This document shows, piece after piece, positions 23,501-34,801 of a stretch of DNA of 64,000 nt (the first letter of the stretch is position 1; every line of letters begins with the position of its first letter). Source of the DNA: Pycnopodia helianthoides. Lineage: Eukaryota > Echinodermata > Asteroidea > Forcipulatida > Asteriidae. Under the pieces are notes generated by a model. It had not been told where the DNA came from and made no database searches. It was given only the letters and a program-made list of their open reading frames with translations. A program made the position numbers and the translations under genes. The stretch covers positions 21,849,273 to 21,913,272 of the forward strand of contig CM063248.1 of the NCBI GenBank assembly GCA_032158295.1, in the 5' to 3' direction.

Positions 23501-26500
23501 TGTAATAAGCATAAGAGGATAAATTGGTGATGATTTTTCAAATGTTGTTGTTAGATGTAGTGACACTAGCTACCTAATACTGATAGCATCAGTCACAACA
23601 TAGTCTTACAGCAGACTATATGTTCAATAGACCCCTTGCATATGAAGTCACAAGCCTAAAACAGCACCCTAACTGAAGTCAATAAAGGCCTGTCATTGGC
23701 TGAGAGTTACACTCTGAGCGTGCACATTTCCACTGTTTGACCTTAGCAATGGCAGCCAATGCAACAGGTCTATAGCAAGCCATCTCAACCATTCTTGTAT
23801 CACATTATTAATGAAAACATGCTAAAATCAATACTTAAAAGTGCTACATAGCGAAGCAAATTTTTGTTTAAAAAGAAGAGATGAAGTTTAAAACATGTTT
23901 AGATGTCCCTGAAAAAACATGATATGAAAGGACTAATATCTCCAGTAGAAACTAAAACGAAACCAAAAGGAACACTTTGCATAGAACAAAACCAAAATAT
24001 CCTTAGTTAAATGTACAAATTAAAATATTTATATAACTTAATTTCATTGAACATAAAGGGAGACATTTTAAACCCAAACTAACAGCCACCTAAGAAATTC
24101 CATGTAATTGGTAACTGATGTTATGTACCTTAGAGATAAAGATTGATGTATCCATAATGGCCTTAATGTGCCTTAACCAGCCACTGTTTTCCAAACCACT
24201 CAGGAAGGCTTCCATGGAGGGATTCTTTAACTCACACACTAAATAAGAAAGCAAACATTTATTGGTCTTATCAGCTTTAAATTCATTAGCATATTTTTTT
24301 AAACAACAACAGTGCTTAGAAGCGTTTTGTGTTTTCATAAATTTAATCAAGCAATCTGAGACTGACAGAGTTGAAAGTCTGGCACCTTTTAAGTGTATCA
24401 GTCCCACCTTTATTTAAACACACAGGTAACCAGACAAGGACGACCAAAATATTAATTTAGTCAACACTTGGGTATTTATAAAGTATGCTCACCTTCAATG
24501 AGTTTTTGTAAACTGTTCCTCATGACATGGATATTTTCAATACCCAGAAACTTAAACTTGATGTTGGCATAGAAATCCGTGTTTTCATAACCTTTTCCTG
24601 AGGCTTTGTTCACCATGGCATTAATCTACACATATAAATAAATAAATAAAAGCTGTAAGCATTTGTGATTTAACCCAACAGCAATACTACATTGTGGCAT
24701 TGTCTGAATGTTGATTATTAGACTTTTGACTTATAAACCTAGCAATGGACGATTAAACTAAAACAAAAGTTGTTGGTTATTGCTGTTGTTGGCAAAGAGC
24801 AATAAAAGCATCGTTCTTATTTATTGGTCTTGATTGCCAGGATTGTAAAAAATAACAAATAACAGACTCATAAACCAATATTGACTGTTTTTCCTACCTT
24901 TGGCCGTGTGTCTACAATATACATGAAAGTGCTTTTAGGGTTGGTGTTAAGGATAGCTTGGAGCATCTGTTCATCCTCAAGGCAGCGTGCACTGAAGCCT
25001 GCCAAAGGCTGGCTACACCGGGACATAGATGCCTGAAAGATCACACAGAATAAAATTGCTTATTTTTGTGATTTGGGGGTTGAACAAAGAAAAATTGATT
25101 CAAGCGGAATTTGAACCAACGACCTCCTGATTAACGTGCCGGTGCTTTACCAACTGAGCTATCTAGCCCTATGTTGGTCTCCCTATTTTGTCAATATCTC
25201 TGTTCGGGGGTTACCAGTCAGAAGCCAATACAACCGTTAACTGACGTGTAACCAGGGTTCACACCCAAGTTTATGATACAACCTGGGAAGCGGCAGCAGA
25301 GGGATCACCTTTATAAGGGGGTGAACTTTTTATTTCAAACCCTTGGTTCAAATCCCGCTCTAGTCAATATGTCTTTGTTTAACCACAAATGATTAACAAT
25401 TTACCCAGTCAGTTTCCCTTGTGGCTTATAACTTGGTTTTTTGTGGTTTTGTTAATTCATAACTGTTTACTTGATATTTTCTTGTGTAAAGAATAATTTT
25501 TGAGAAATTTCAAACTTAAGACACTACCATGTCAAAGGGAATAGTACAGTTATGACTACCCTGAAACCCACCAATGAGAGAATCAGAAGACTGACGCCAC
25601 CTGAGTGAGGTTCTTTAAGGGTATAGAGTTTGGAGTCAAACCAGAATCAGGACTTGGAAAGTACACGTTAGTATATGGGTAAAAAACACAAATAATATTC
25701 CTGACTCAAACTTAACACCTATTAAAGCCAGAATCGACCCCTCCCACCTTAGTCGGTATTTGAAACAGGAGCGACAACATCAGGAGATGGAGAAACCAGT
25801 AAATTTGATTAAATTGTGTGTGTCAGGAAAAAATTAGGTCATCCCACAATCTACATAAAAGAAGCTGAAATTAATCCCCCTTAAACACATTTAACCAAAA
25901 TAAAAAGTATTTGACATGTGGCATGTCATGGCCAAGCAGTCAAGTGCACTTGAGTCAGACTCTGGCGTTTCTGATTAACCAAGTGTGGGTTCGAGTCCCG
26001 GTCTTGACACTTGTGACTCAAGTAAAAAAACACTTAATCATCATTGCTTCGTCCTTTGGATTGGACATTAAGCCCTAGGTCCCGTGCATTGTGTAATGCA
26101 TGTAAAAGAACCCAGTTACACTTATTGCTAAGAGAAGGGGTTTGCCGCAGTGTTTATGGCAGTGGCTGCTGAATGTGCTACAGCATCTTGTAAACCCTTA
26201 CAAAAAAGGTGCTACATAAATTGGTGTTATAATTCAAACATTTCAAAAACCTGTCTCAAAATGTTTATGTTTGTTCAAGCAAATTGAGTACCTTATTGGT
26301 AGCTGCTTGTGCTATATAAGACTCTGGTATTACTGTTGTTATTATAGAAGTATTGTTCTGAGCATAGTTCTACTGATGAACTTTCTATTAAGAAACTGTA
26401 GCTAATTGAATTTTTGTTATCTACTTGCTTGGTTATCCATTTGCTTTTATTATTTTTTATGTGTGTTAATTTAACTTTTGGATATTATTTTGGTAAGTAT

Positions 26501-29500
26501 AAATAGTTCTTGTTTAATTTATTCTTGAATAGTATTACTTGCTTCCTAATGTTTATCTTTGCTGATAATTTTCCATGGTTAGATGAAAAAAATGACCCGT
26601 TTAAATTACTGTATCACAGTAGTAATTCAGGGGTGCGTTACACTTACAACAATGAAGGAAAACAAGTTATGCCTGGGTTGAAAATATTTTGAAGAATAAC
26701 AAGTATAATTCACAATTTCACAAGTTTTACAATTGTATAAGTTAAGACCACTGTAGTGAATTTTTTTTTTAAATCCTGAACCATACTTGTTCATGATTGG
26801 TTTGTTGTACCTTGTTATCTTTATGAAGGTAGGAAAGCACTGGTAACCTGCCTCTACTGCGGAACCGTGCACTGCCAACCAACACTGGTGTGCTTGCTGT
26901 AACTGGAACATGCATAATCTTGGGGTATGTGTCACAAATCTGTGTAGAAAAATTTAGATAACTAAAATTGAACAATGAGTATTTAATAATGACAGCCATA
27001 TTAGGTACAAAAAAATGTTTTTTTTTAATGTCATAGTAGATAGTACTTGCCGAATGGCCCCAAGAGCCCCCCCCCCTCACCCCAATACATGTACATGATT
27101 TAACAGTGTCTCAAATAATATCCCATTTCTAGACATACAAAAATTAGACATAAAAATCTACTTTCTCTTGTGTTTCTATTTATTATGCAAGCTAACTCAT
27201 CTTTGCAAAGCCTTCATGCTTGACTGTATTTGACTGGCTATTCCCAACTGTAAACTCTAAGGACACATTCCACTGAGCTGATGACAAACCCAAAGCATTT
27301 ATTACCAATCTCATATGATGCAATTTACTTGACAACCGAAGCATGAGATCTCAGTCAGCCGACAATTAGACCCACTGGTTCCTTATATTTACTTCAGCAT
27401 TTTGTAATTATACCTCATAGTTCTTGTTGATGGATGTAGTGCACCAGTGGGTGTTAGGGACTCCCATGCGTGCATACTCAGCAGACAGATCAAACGGGTC
27501 CCATCCGGCTGACAAACCTGACTGAAAGCTGGCTGATTTATAGTGAAATGCGTACACTTCATCTAGCGTTGCTGTGGGAGAAGCAGGAATGATTATGTTA
27601 AACTAATATTCATTAATACCCCATGAATGTCACAGATTTAAGTTGTTTGGTTTGCTTTGTCCAACATGATGTATTTTACTTTGGCCAGCAATATTCCATA
27701 ATTTTACAAATTCAGTAAAGAAAGTAAACCTAAGTAAAAATTTAGATCAACAATTATAACTCTCACTAACTGTCACTTCAACAAAGTGTAATGGTTGAGA
27801 CACAAAGTGTTTATTTTGAATTTTTGAATTTTGAACTACACATTGTAACAATTAATCATAAATGAAATGAAGTCAAATTGAACTATTTTATTATTTTCTT
27901 AGTCTTACATTTTTATTTTCTATACCTGGTTTGGAAAGTTTTTGCAGTGATTTGTAGAGTTCCTGACAACTCTTGTCTCTAGGAATGACAAAAATGGCCG
28001 TCTGGAATGTCTTGCAACGGATTTGCAAGGGGGACCCTGATGTTGTCAATGGTAACTTCTCTACAGATGAAATGTGCATGTGCTGGATCTAAAGAGATGA
28101 TAAAACAAGAAAAATGAGACATGCTCCATTAACAATCATCATCACCATCCTCCTCCCATGTATCATCTGCGTAAAAACAACCACCTTGCATTCATCATCA
28201 TTTTCATCATCATCATCATCATCAACTTCTTCTCTTTTTCTAAAATACTCCCACCTCAATCATCATCACAATCAGTCACAATTAATACTAATACCAAACT
28301 AATATTCCAACTAACACATCAGTCCATGTGTGTCCTTCCTCTCCCTGTTAAACAAAGTAAATAAATTCCAGTGCATTAATTCAATATGCCTGCCCCATTT
28401 CACTTACATTCTTCCCATTTAAAAAACACTATTTAACATCAATCCTTGTACGGGAAAAACATAAAGCTTAACAAAAAAGAAATAGGTGTACTTTTAAAAA
28501 AACCAATGTAATATGAACAAATCATTTCTGTCCAACTGTACTTGTACCTGTACATACAGACTTACATTTTTGCAGACATTTTAAAAGGTTTTACTCCTTA
28601 GTAAATACAAAGAGTGTTGATTATTCCTACCCATTATATTTATGGACTTCAGTCAAGAAGGTCAAAGGCTTACATTGTAATTCCACTTGAACCACAGAGA
28701 ACTCTAATAATCTAATATAATACACAAGGCAGCTAGCCACAGCTGGACATGCACGTCAATCCTATATTTAGCCCTAGTTCTTCTGACCAAGAATTTACAG
28801 TCAAAACATTTGTCCTGTGTTTCAGTCCAGTTTCTTCAAAAAAAATTACTTGCTTTTTAAAATAATTTATGTATGATTACATATATACATTTTGTATACG
28901 TACACACTTTGTAATAACAAAATAAAGTTAAATTTATCTTCATTTCATGTATGTTATATGTTGTTTTAATATTTCATTGTCCACATTTTTCATTCTCAAC
29001 ATGTACACATAATACCAGACAAAAATACTTGAAGCTGTATTAACCCAAATACAAACCGAAGCTACACTGTAATGTAATCATTGAAACTAAAGCTAAAATC
29101 GAAATTCAAGCCGCTCTGCTGAGACCATGCTCAAGCAGGCATATTTTATTACACCCGTGCACATGTACGCTCAGAATGGCACCACGGTATGACCGCCAAA
29201 AGGGTTGTGAGTGGTAAACAGTTAATGGATTGTCAGATTTAATCCATTTATTTGATTGTCCACTGCATACAGAGCTTTCTGCTTGTGGCGCTGTACACAG
29301 GAAAAGGCTATTATGATTCAGCTACACAAGGTACACATGCATGGCTGAGGTTTGCTTAATTCATACCACATAGGCCAACAAATGACAGGCCGACACATAG
29401 GCCAACAAATGATAGGCCGACACATAGGCCAACAAATGATAGGCCGACACATAGGCCAACAAATGATAGGCTGACACATAGGCCAACAAATGATAGGCCG

Positions 29501-32500
29501 ACACATAGGCCAACAAATGATAGGCTGACACATAGGCCAACAAATGATAGGCCGACACATAGGCCAACAAATGATAGGCCGACACATAGGCCAACAAATG
29601 ATAGGCCGACACATAGGCCAACAAATGATAGGCCGACACATAGGCCAACAAATGATAGGCCGACACATAGGCCAACAAATGATAGGCCGACACATAGGCC
29701 AACAAATGATAGGCCGACACATAGGCCAACAAATGATAGGCCGACACAGAGTAGGCAACCTGTTTGTTTACTTCTTGGTGTAAGCCTAAAGGGTAGTTAA
29801 GAATAAACAAAAAATGGTAGATCATGAACATTGTTCCAATGCTAAAAGTGTTTTTTTCAGGTAAATTGGCTTATGCAGTGACACAGTAATTATGTAAACT
29901 TTAATGGGTTTGTTTATAGTAGCCTAAAAACCTTTTATAGCCGACAATGAATACTTTCCAAAGAGGGTAGCATCCATCTTAGGCATGTTGTAGTACAGTA
30001 GTACAGAGAAAAAAAACTGGCCATGAGCCTGCCTCTTTAAGATGAAATTTCAGCTCAGCTCTACCACTTTTTACATCACTCTAAGATTCAATAAAAACAT
30101 CGCTTCTTTTGACCATTAAAGTGAACTCTGGTGTTTGTGTTTAAACCTGAGGGGAAACTAATAAGACTGTCGTCTCAAACTAATTACAAGTATGAGCCAC
30201 ACATTTCAACATGTGTGCATCACAAATTAAGAGCATTAGAAGCCCTAACTTGAATGTCCTGTACTAAATAGACCTACTGCATTGGGGATAGCTGCCTACG
30301 AACAGGTGCAGGCAAGTTTAATTTTGATGGTGGTTATATTACGTGTTATTTGAGTGTCCGTTGGTAACAACATGTATCAGAGACAAAACAAATGAAAGTG
30401 TAACAAAGGAACAGGCCAGTCCTGGCATTAAATAGTTTCTGTAGAAAAGGTCAAATGATGATCCACAGTTAAATATAAAACACTATTTTGTGTATTCCCA
30501 TCTAGCATATATATGTACATGATATTTAAGCATAATGTTAATAATAAAGCCTACATGTATAAATTGCCTTCAAGTGAACTCCAAGGGCTTGTTTTATATG
30601 AACGTGTACACGTACCCAAACATCTGAGAACACTCGGTCTTACGTGTATATTTAGACTAATTAATTTACATAATGTACAGTGGGATTCATTATTTATGTG
30701 GCTGCACTGCCAATATTACTATACACACAAAATTCAACACTTGATACAAAGGGAGACTTTTGAGATGATAATGGGCGTGCCACTCACCGGTCCTTTTCTT
30801 TTGTTCTAATCACTGAGAACAATGGGAAAAGGACCGGGTGAGTGAGATGCCTGCTGTCATCTCAGAGTCTCCCATTTAGGGTGTTTCTATTTTGTATAGA
30901 CTGTCGTAATGTCCTGCGTGTCACTCTGGAATCTGGATGCAAATTTGTGTCGAAAAGATTCACACCTTTGATACATTGTATTCATCATTATGTCTTGTTG
31001 CAATTTGAATGACAGACTCCCAGGGTTCTGCCCACAGTGGTCGGTGCCGGAAAACCCGCCCGGCACTCAGGATTCCCGAACCACCACTGTCAGGATTTCC
31101 TCTGTTTCCGACCACCACACATTTTCAAAAATGTTTAAATGACACTTGCAATTTCCTATCAAAGGTTTTCAACCAAATGTGAAATTGGGTATTTACCAGT
31201 TAAAAATGGTATCCGAAGCCATGAATTTTGAGTACTTCTTTGATTTGAGTCTCTTTATAATAATCTACCGCGTAACTGATTCATCTTGCAATGGTTTCCA
31301 GGAAAACATTTTTCCACCACTAAAGAAATCCTGGCAGAACCCTGGACTCCATTTGAATACTTGTACACATTGCACTCTGCAACAATAGGTTACACTTACA
31401 GGGTGCTGTGGTGCAATTTGCATCTTTGCAGCCAAACCAGCTAACATCCAGCTTTCTTTACTTTCATGATAAGTATACTGGGTTCCTCAATGCACATTAC
31501 ACAACAAACGTCTTAATGTTACAATGTACATCAAAAGGACTAAGCACTTCAAGATGATATGCCACACCTGAGGACTAAGCACTCCCAAATGAGAAAACAA
31601 TTGAGTCTGGTAAATACGACTGCTGGTCATTTGCACTTTGTTGGTGCTCCTAGCACAGGAGGACAGACCTTCTCACAATGACACCCCCATGCATACTCGT
31701 TTTGGTTTCTTCTTGTTTTGTGTTCATCTTGTTTCCATGTATTTATTAGTTTGGATTCACCACTCAGTGCATGAATGTATGAATGGACATGAACAAACAA
31801 ATAAACAAACAAAATTCTTCTTTGTATGTCATGGGACTAAAACATGGAGCAAATTTGATACTCAAGTCCACTTTTTGAAACGTGCATCTTAATCTATACA
31901 GTCAAGTCTTAACTTACATAATTTTTAACAAAATGTCTGGCTGACTTTATGTAATTTCAAGTTTCAAGAATCAAACTTAAGATTAAGTATACTGTATGTC
32001 AGTGTTTTAGCTAGTGTATGTACACTTGTACCACTTAATGTTTGAAGCAATTTTATTGATTAGTAATGCAACATTGTTTGGTATGATACAAGCTCTGTAC
32101 CAGCAATAGAACATTCAATTCTTAAATTTACACAGAGTTTCTCCAGACTCCACAACTTAAAAATCATGTTGTGCACTATCATTCACCAATTGATAGAAGC
32201 TGCTTATCGAGGGGTAATTGATTTATATATTACCCATGTTTCTCTCTTGCCAGTTGGATCCACAAAGATGAGATGTGTAGCAGTTAAGTACAGGTTCCCT
32301 ACTGCTGGCTTGCGGGTATTAAACCGATCAAGCAACCGCACATTCTCTATCTGTTACAGCAAACAAAATAAAAACAATCAATACAAGGCAACTGAGACAC
32401 TGAAGGTCCATGCACAAAGCTTTCTCCATGGCAGGTAACTTTTATTTAACATTCTAAATTCACCCAAAATCCACACCCTTAAAGGTATTGTACACTTTTG

Positions 32501-34501
32501 GTAACAGCTCAAAATCAGTGTCCACATTTTGTGTGATTAAACATGAACAAACGAACCTGTGAAAGTTTGAGCTCAATTGGTCATCGAGGTCACGAGAAAA
32601 TAGTGAAAAGAGATCTTATGTGTTTTCTGTTTTTTCAAATTATCGCGCGCGATAATTACTATATTGTTTTACTCGTTTCTCAGAAACGATAGCATTTTAG
32701 GCAGAAATATTTTAAGGAACCCTTTCTACCATTACTTACTTTAAATCATGTAAGTTATGTGTAAATCTGTGAACATTGTGTTTTTCGATCTTACCAATAG
32801 CGTACAGGGCCTTTAAATAGCCTTACATGCGTGCATTTAAATTAGCCTTACATGCATGCATTATGTACTCAAAGTAGAGTACTACCAGTACAACCCTAAA
32901 CAAGTTTTGCTTCTGGTAGGAGGCCATACATGTACATAAAAATTAACTAATCTAAAACAAATTGTTTGTATTTTAATCAAGTTTTTAATAAGATCCAGTT
33001 GACTCGGATCAAGTTAACCTGAAAATGATCTGCTGCCTTGCCATATGTACATGTATAATTTACATGTATGTCATGTATTGTATGTGGGGCATTCTACAAA
33101 TTTATTGAGGATTTTTTATTTACAGTTGAAATGAACAACCCTGATTGAATCTGTATACTATCAACAAAAGTCAAAAAGTTTAAAGCCTTTAAAAAAAAGG
33201 CAATTGATTCAATATGTTGGGCGCAATTGGTGAATCTGTGCAATGGGTCGTTTGCATTGCGCAATCGGTAAATTCTGTATTGTAGTGTATGATATCTCGA
33301 ACTTTAATTACCTTTAAAAAAATCATCCACAATGGTGAATTATAAAGAAAAGGTGCTGAACTATGCCAGCAGGATTGACCGATAGCGTCATGATAAACCG
33401 AAACCTGATCATGCTGATAAAATAGTGCTATCCCAACCGCGATTGCGCCGAACATATATAATAGTTTTTGGTTGAACCAAGAAAAATTGACTGGAGCGGT
33501 ATTTGAACCAACGACCTCCGGATTAACGTGCCGGCACTCTACCAATATAACCAACTGAGCTGTCTCTATATTTTGTCAATATCTTTGTTCAGGGGTGCCA
33601 GTCAGAAGCCGTACAACCTGTAACTGCTGTGTAGCCAGGGATCACTACCAAGTTTACGATACAACCTGGGAAGCGGCACAATAATCCGGTGATCTCGTCA
33701 CTTAAAAAAAAAATCTACCCAGTATGTTTCCCATGTGGTAGGTGGTAGGCCCTATACATAACATTAGTAATTCTAGCCCCATAAATAGTGCCAGTTGTCA
33801 CTTGCCGTAAAATCCCGGCATAAAAGCGTTGGGTTTCTACTTAAGATGGCGGCCCCCGAGTCACGACAAACTTGAATGTAATTTTTGTACACTTTTTTTG
33901 TTCCATTTTCAAATCATCACATCTGGACAAAGGAATCATTTGGTAAGCCCTGTCATGTATCATTTAATTCTGAAAATGTAAGGAATAATATGAGTAGGTT
34001 TGAATAAGGGATGTTTAGAATAGAAATGGGAGAAATTTGCAATCAAAATCTGCCAAGGTGTCGGTAAAACACTTTCTCTATTTTAAGGTGCACACAGATG
34101 GTGGGCTGTAATGGTGAGTGTTATATGACCGATGTTAAAAGAGAGCCATGACAGCCCAACAAGGTGGGCTAGACATAGACTAATTCAATTGTAATTCAAC
34201 CCTTTCGGTCACAATCATGATGAAGTTACAAAATTAGCAACGACACTTACTGAGCCCGCGAATGCACTAATGCACTGACGATGCATGCCAGTACAGTAGG
34301 TACATATGCAGTAATTTTACTTAGAAAATCATTGAATGAAATGCAAAGTATGGTTCATCATCATGGGTTCATCAACAACACAAAAATATCAAATTTCCAA
34401 GCATCTGAGTTTTTTGTTTACGTTATTGAAACTTCAAAGGAACTTCTTCAAACAAAATTGTAATGATTAAAACATACCTTGGGGGTTGTAATGTGTTCCA
34501 T
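17569..34501 (-). CDS. MTMR6: Myotubularin-related phosphoinositide 3-phosphatase, MTMR6/7/8 group
   Basis: Fifteen coding exons give 748 aa: 34501-34478, 32350-32234, 28088-27926, 27571-27414, 26939-26811, 25032-24898, 24625-24493, 24238-24129, 23402-23277, 22495-22446, 21418-21218, 20532-20398, 19544-19418, 19274-18879, 17811-17569. All junctions are GT-AG and keep frame. The protein removes the 3-phosphate of PI3P and PI(3,5)P2 on endosomal membranes. Residues 1-100 are the PH-GRAM domain (start MEHITTPK; human MTMR6 starts MEHIRTTK). The phosphatase domain follows, with the CX5R loop HCSDGWDRT at 335-343 and catalytic Cys336, so it is an active type. An acidic Ser-rich linker spans about 540-635, and a FYVE-like finger about 650-708. 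Mammalian MTMR6/7/8 lack FYVE; invertebrate members have it. Orthology to the single ancestor of MTMR6, 7 and 8 is likely. The gene shares a promoter with NUP58. Confidence 0.95.
17680..18910 (-). other. FYVE-like zinc finger split across the last two MTMR6 exons
   Basis: Exon 14 ends [15 protein letters not shown] and exon 15 begins [14 protein letters not shown], closing with VCRPC. Eight cysteines lie at residues 656, 658, 671, 674, 679, 682, 701 and 704. The first pair is CxC instead of the usual CxxC, and the basic R(R/K)HHCR motif is changed to SRKYHCWKC. PI3P binding may be weak; the zinc fold itself looks preserved. Confidence 0.75.
17990..18425 (+). mobile_element. 3' end of a LINE in MTMR6 intron 14
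   Basis: A frame near 18015-18060 reads [18 protein letters not shown], the usual C-terminal tail of CR1/Rex-like LINE polyproteins. The segment ends in a short (ATT)n run at 18408-18421, typical of these elements. It is 5'-truncated. Confidence 0.65.
19985..20298 (-). mobile_element. tRNA-Leu-derived SINE
   Basis: On the minus strand the element begins with a tRNA-like head. It has an A box TGGCTGAGTGGATAAG, a CAA anticodon in ACTCAAGC, a long variable arm and a B box GGGTTCGAGTCCC. A tail of about 220 bp follows (cttaaccattattgctgcgt, aatgcatgtaaaagaaccca, ggtgctatgtaaagg). The same layout recurs at 25918-26235. It lies in intron 12 of MTMR6. Confidence 0.85.
20925..21117 (-). mobile_element. 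3' end of a LINE in MTMR6 intron 11
   Basis: The minus strand reads [19 protein letters not shown] then [12 protein letters not shown], a LINE reverse-transcriptase C-terminal tail. It then reaches gcgctatataagaactgat and a (ATT)n end near 20925. It is 5'-truncated, ending just downstream of exon 11 of MTMR6. Confidence 0.7.
21464..21825. mobile_element. TTAA-type MITE, family M1 (copy 1)
   Basis: The left end TTTAAAGGCAGGTAGACTTT and right end AAGTATCCACTGCCTTTAAA are near-perfect inverses continuing into TTGGTAATT / AATTACCAA. The body holds cacccttgttgcatagaatt and cagagggagtc. Copies recur at 32480, 46178 and 59231. Confidence 0.8.
21890..22380 (+). repeat. Diverged direct duplication in MTMR6 intron 10
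   Basis: About 165 bp at 21896-22060 (actggcaggtggtgcttcaa ... actgtatccaactcaatcaa) are repeated with roughly 15-20 percent change at 22208-22375. The second copy is open as part of a 114-aa frame at 22148-22492; the first copy is interrupted. I do not recognise the peptide. Confidence 0.55.
25075..25325 (-). mobile_element. Composite repeat with an Asn-type tRNA-like segment
   Basis: On the minus strand the element starts near 25320 (cgcttcccaggttgtatcat) and ends with a tRNA-like segment: A box TAGCTCAGTTGG, loop ACGTTAA with GTT in the anticodon position, and B box GGTTCAAATTC. Position 33 is C rather than T, and no CCA-ready acceptor stem is evident, so it is not a working tRNA gene. 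A second copy is at 33465-33695 and a scrap at 54186-54212. Confidence 0.8.
25918..26235 (+). mobile_element. tRNA-Leu-derived SINE (second copy)
   Basis: Same family as 19985-20298 but on the plus strand and more diverged: A-box region tggccaagcagtcaag, B box GGGTTCGAGTCCC, then the shared tail (atgcatgtaaaagaaccca, ggtgctacataaattgg). It lies in intron 5 of MTMR6. Confidence 0.85.
28186..28226 (+). repeat. TCA trinucleotide microsatellite
   Basis: A run of tca/atc triplets, imperfect at its edges, in intron 2 of MTMR6. Confidence 0.85.
29371..29750. repeat. 27-bp minisatellite, 14 copies, in MTMR6 intron 2
   Basis: The unit cacataggccaacaaatgat + aggccga is repeated head to tail about 14 times with only a few single-base variants (gacagg, ggctga). 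Because 27 is divisible by three, long repetitive open frames appear on both strands; these are not genes. There are no unique spacers, so it is not a CRISPR-like array. Confidence 0.95.
30748..30882. mobile_element. Hairpin MITE
   Basis: Left arm GGGAGACTTTTGAGATGATA and CACTCACCGGTCCTTTTC are mirrored on the right by GAAAAGGACCGGGTGAGTG and CATCTCAGAGTCTCCC. The loop is about 15 bases (aatcactg area). The whole element is essentially one long stem, within MTMR6 intron 2. Confidence 0.75.
31020..31347. mobile_element. Short inverted-repeat element
   Basis: CCAGGGTTCTGCC at the left and GGCAGAACCCTGG at the right are exact inverses about 325 bp apart, with further inner matches (gtggt / accac, ggaaaac). 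It is non-coding. Confidence 0.6.
31398..31545 (-). mobile_element. Decayed fragment of the tRNA-Leu-derived SINE tail
   Basis: ggtgctgtggtgcaatttgc ... tactgggttc ... tgcacattacacaacaaacg follows the tail of the element at 19985-20298, without the tRNA head. Confidence 0.5.
32480..32818. mobile_element. TTAA-type MITE, family M1 (diverged copy)
   Basis: It starts cttaaaggtattgtacactt and ends acagggcctttaaatagcc, and contains the family words gtgaaagtttgagctcaatt and ggtcatcgagg. It lies about 130 bp upstream of MTMR6 exon 2, in intron 1. Confidence 0.65.
33465..33695 (-). mobile_element. Composite repeat with an Asn-type tRNA-like segment (copy 2)
   Basis: It matches 25075-25325: the same tRNA-like segment (ggtattt gaaccaacgacctccggatt on the plus strand) and the same partner sequence ending gatacaacctgggaagcggc. 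A ten-base insertion splits the D-arm region (accaatataaccaactgag). It lies in intron 1 of MTMR6. Confidence 0.8.
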
Positions 34502-34801
34502 CTGGAATGTATTTAGTTTTTTCAGTCCGTCGGAAGATTGCTTCTGCTAGAAAATTCAGCCTCCATGACACACTTCCGGTTTATTTGAGTAAGGGCATTT
34601 TAAGAAGGAGTGTTCATTTTGAATATTTGAAATTCTACTTTTATACTAGCAAAACAACTATTAAAGAATAAAGTAAATTACAAAGGTATTAAGAATATTA
34701 ATTTTATATTGATAATGTTTGTATTTTTTATCCCATTTGTTTTTGAATGTCATAATATATTGATGTTATATTAACAAGGTCAATTAGATGACCTAAACAA
34801 C
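34502..34801. promoter_or_regulatory. Bidirectional promoter between MTMR6 and NUP58
   Basis: The two start codons are 300 bp apart on opposite strands. An ETS-type site ACTTCCGGT lies at 34572-34580. The NUP58 ATG is embedded in a YY1-type motif (ACATGGCGGCC, about 34799-34809), a common overlap at TATA-less housekeeping promoters. There is no TATA box. Both genes are expected to be broadly expressed. Confidence 0.7.

Noticed and set aside
25095..25172. A real tRNA-Asn gene
   Set aside because: Position 33 is not T, the anticodon stem is mismatched, and the segment recurs as part of a dispersed repeat.
29371..29750. CRISPR-like array
   Set aside because: The units are directly adjacent with no unique spacers, and the genome is eukaryotic.
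29318..29831. Long repetitive open frames ([27 protein letters not shown] repeats) as genes
   Set aside because: They are translations of the 27-bp minisatellite, open on both strands only because the unit is divisible by three and lacks stops; they lie in an MTMR6 intron.
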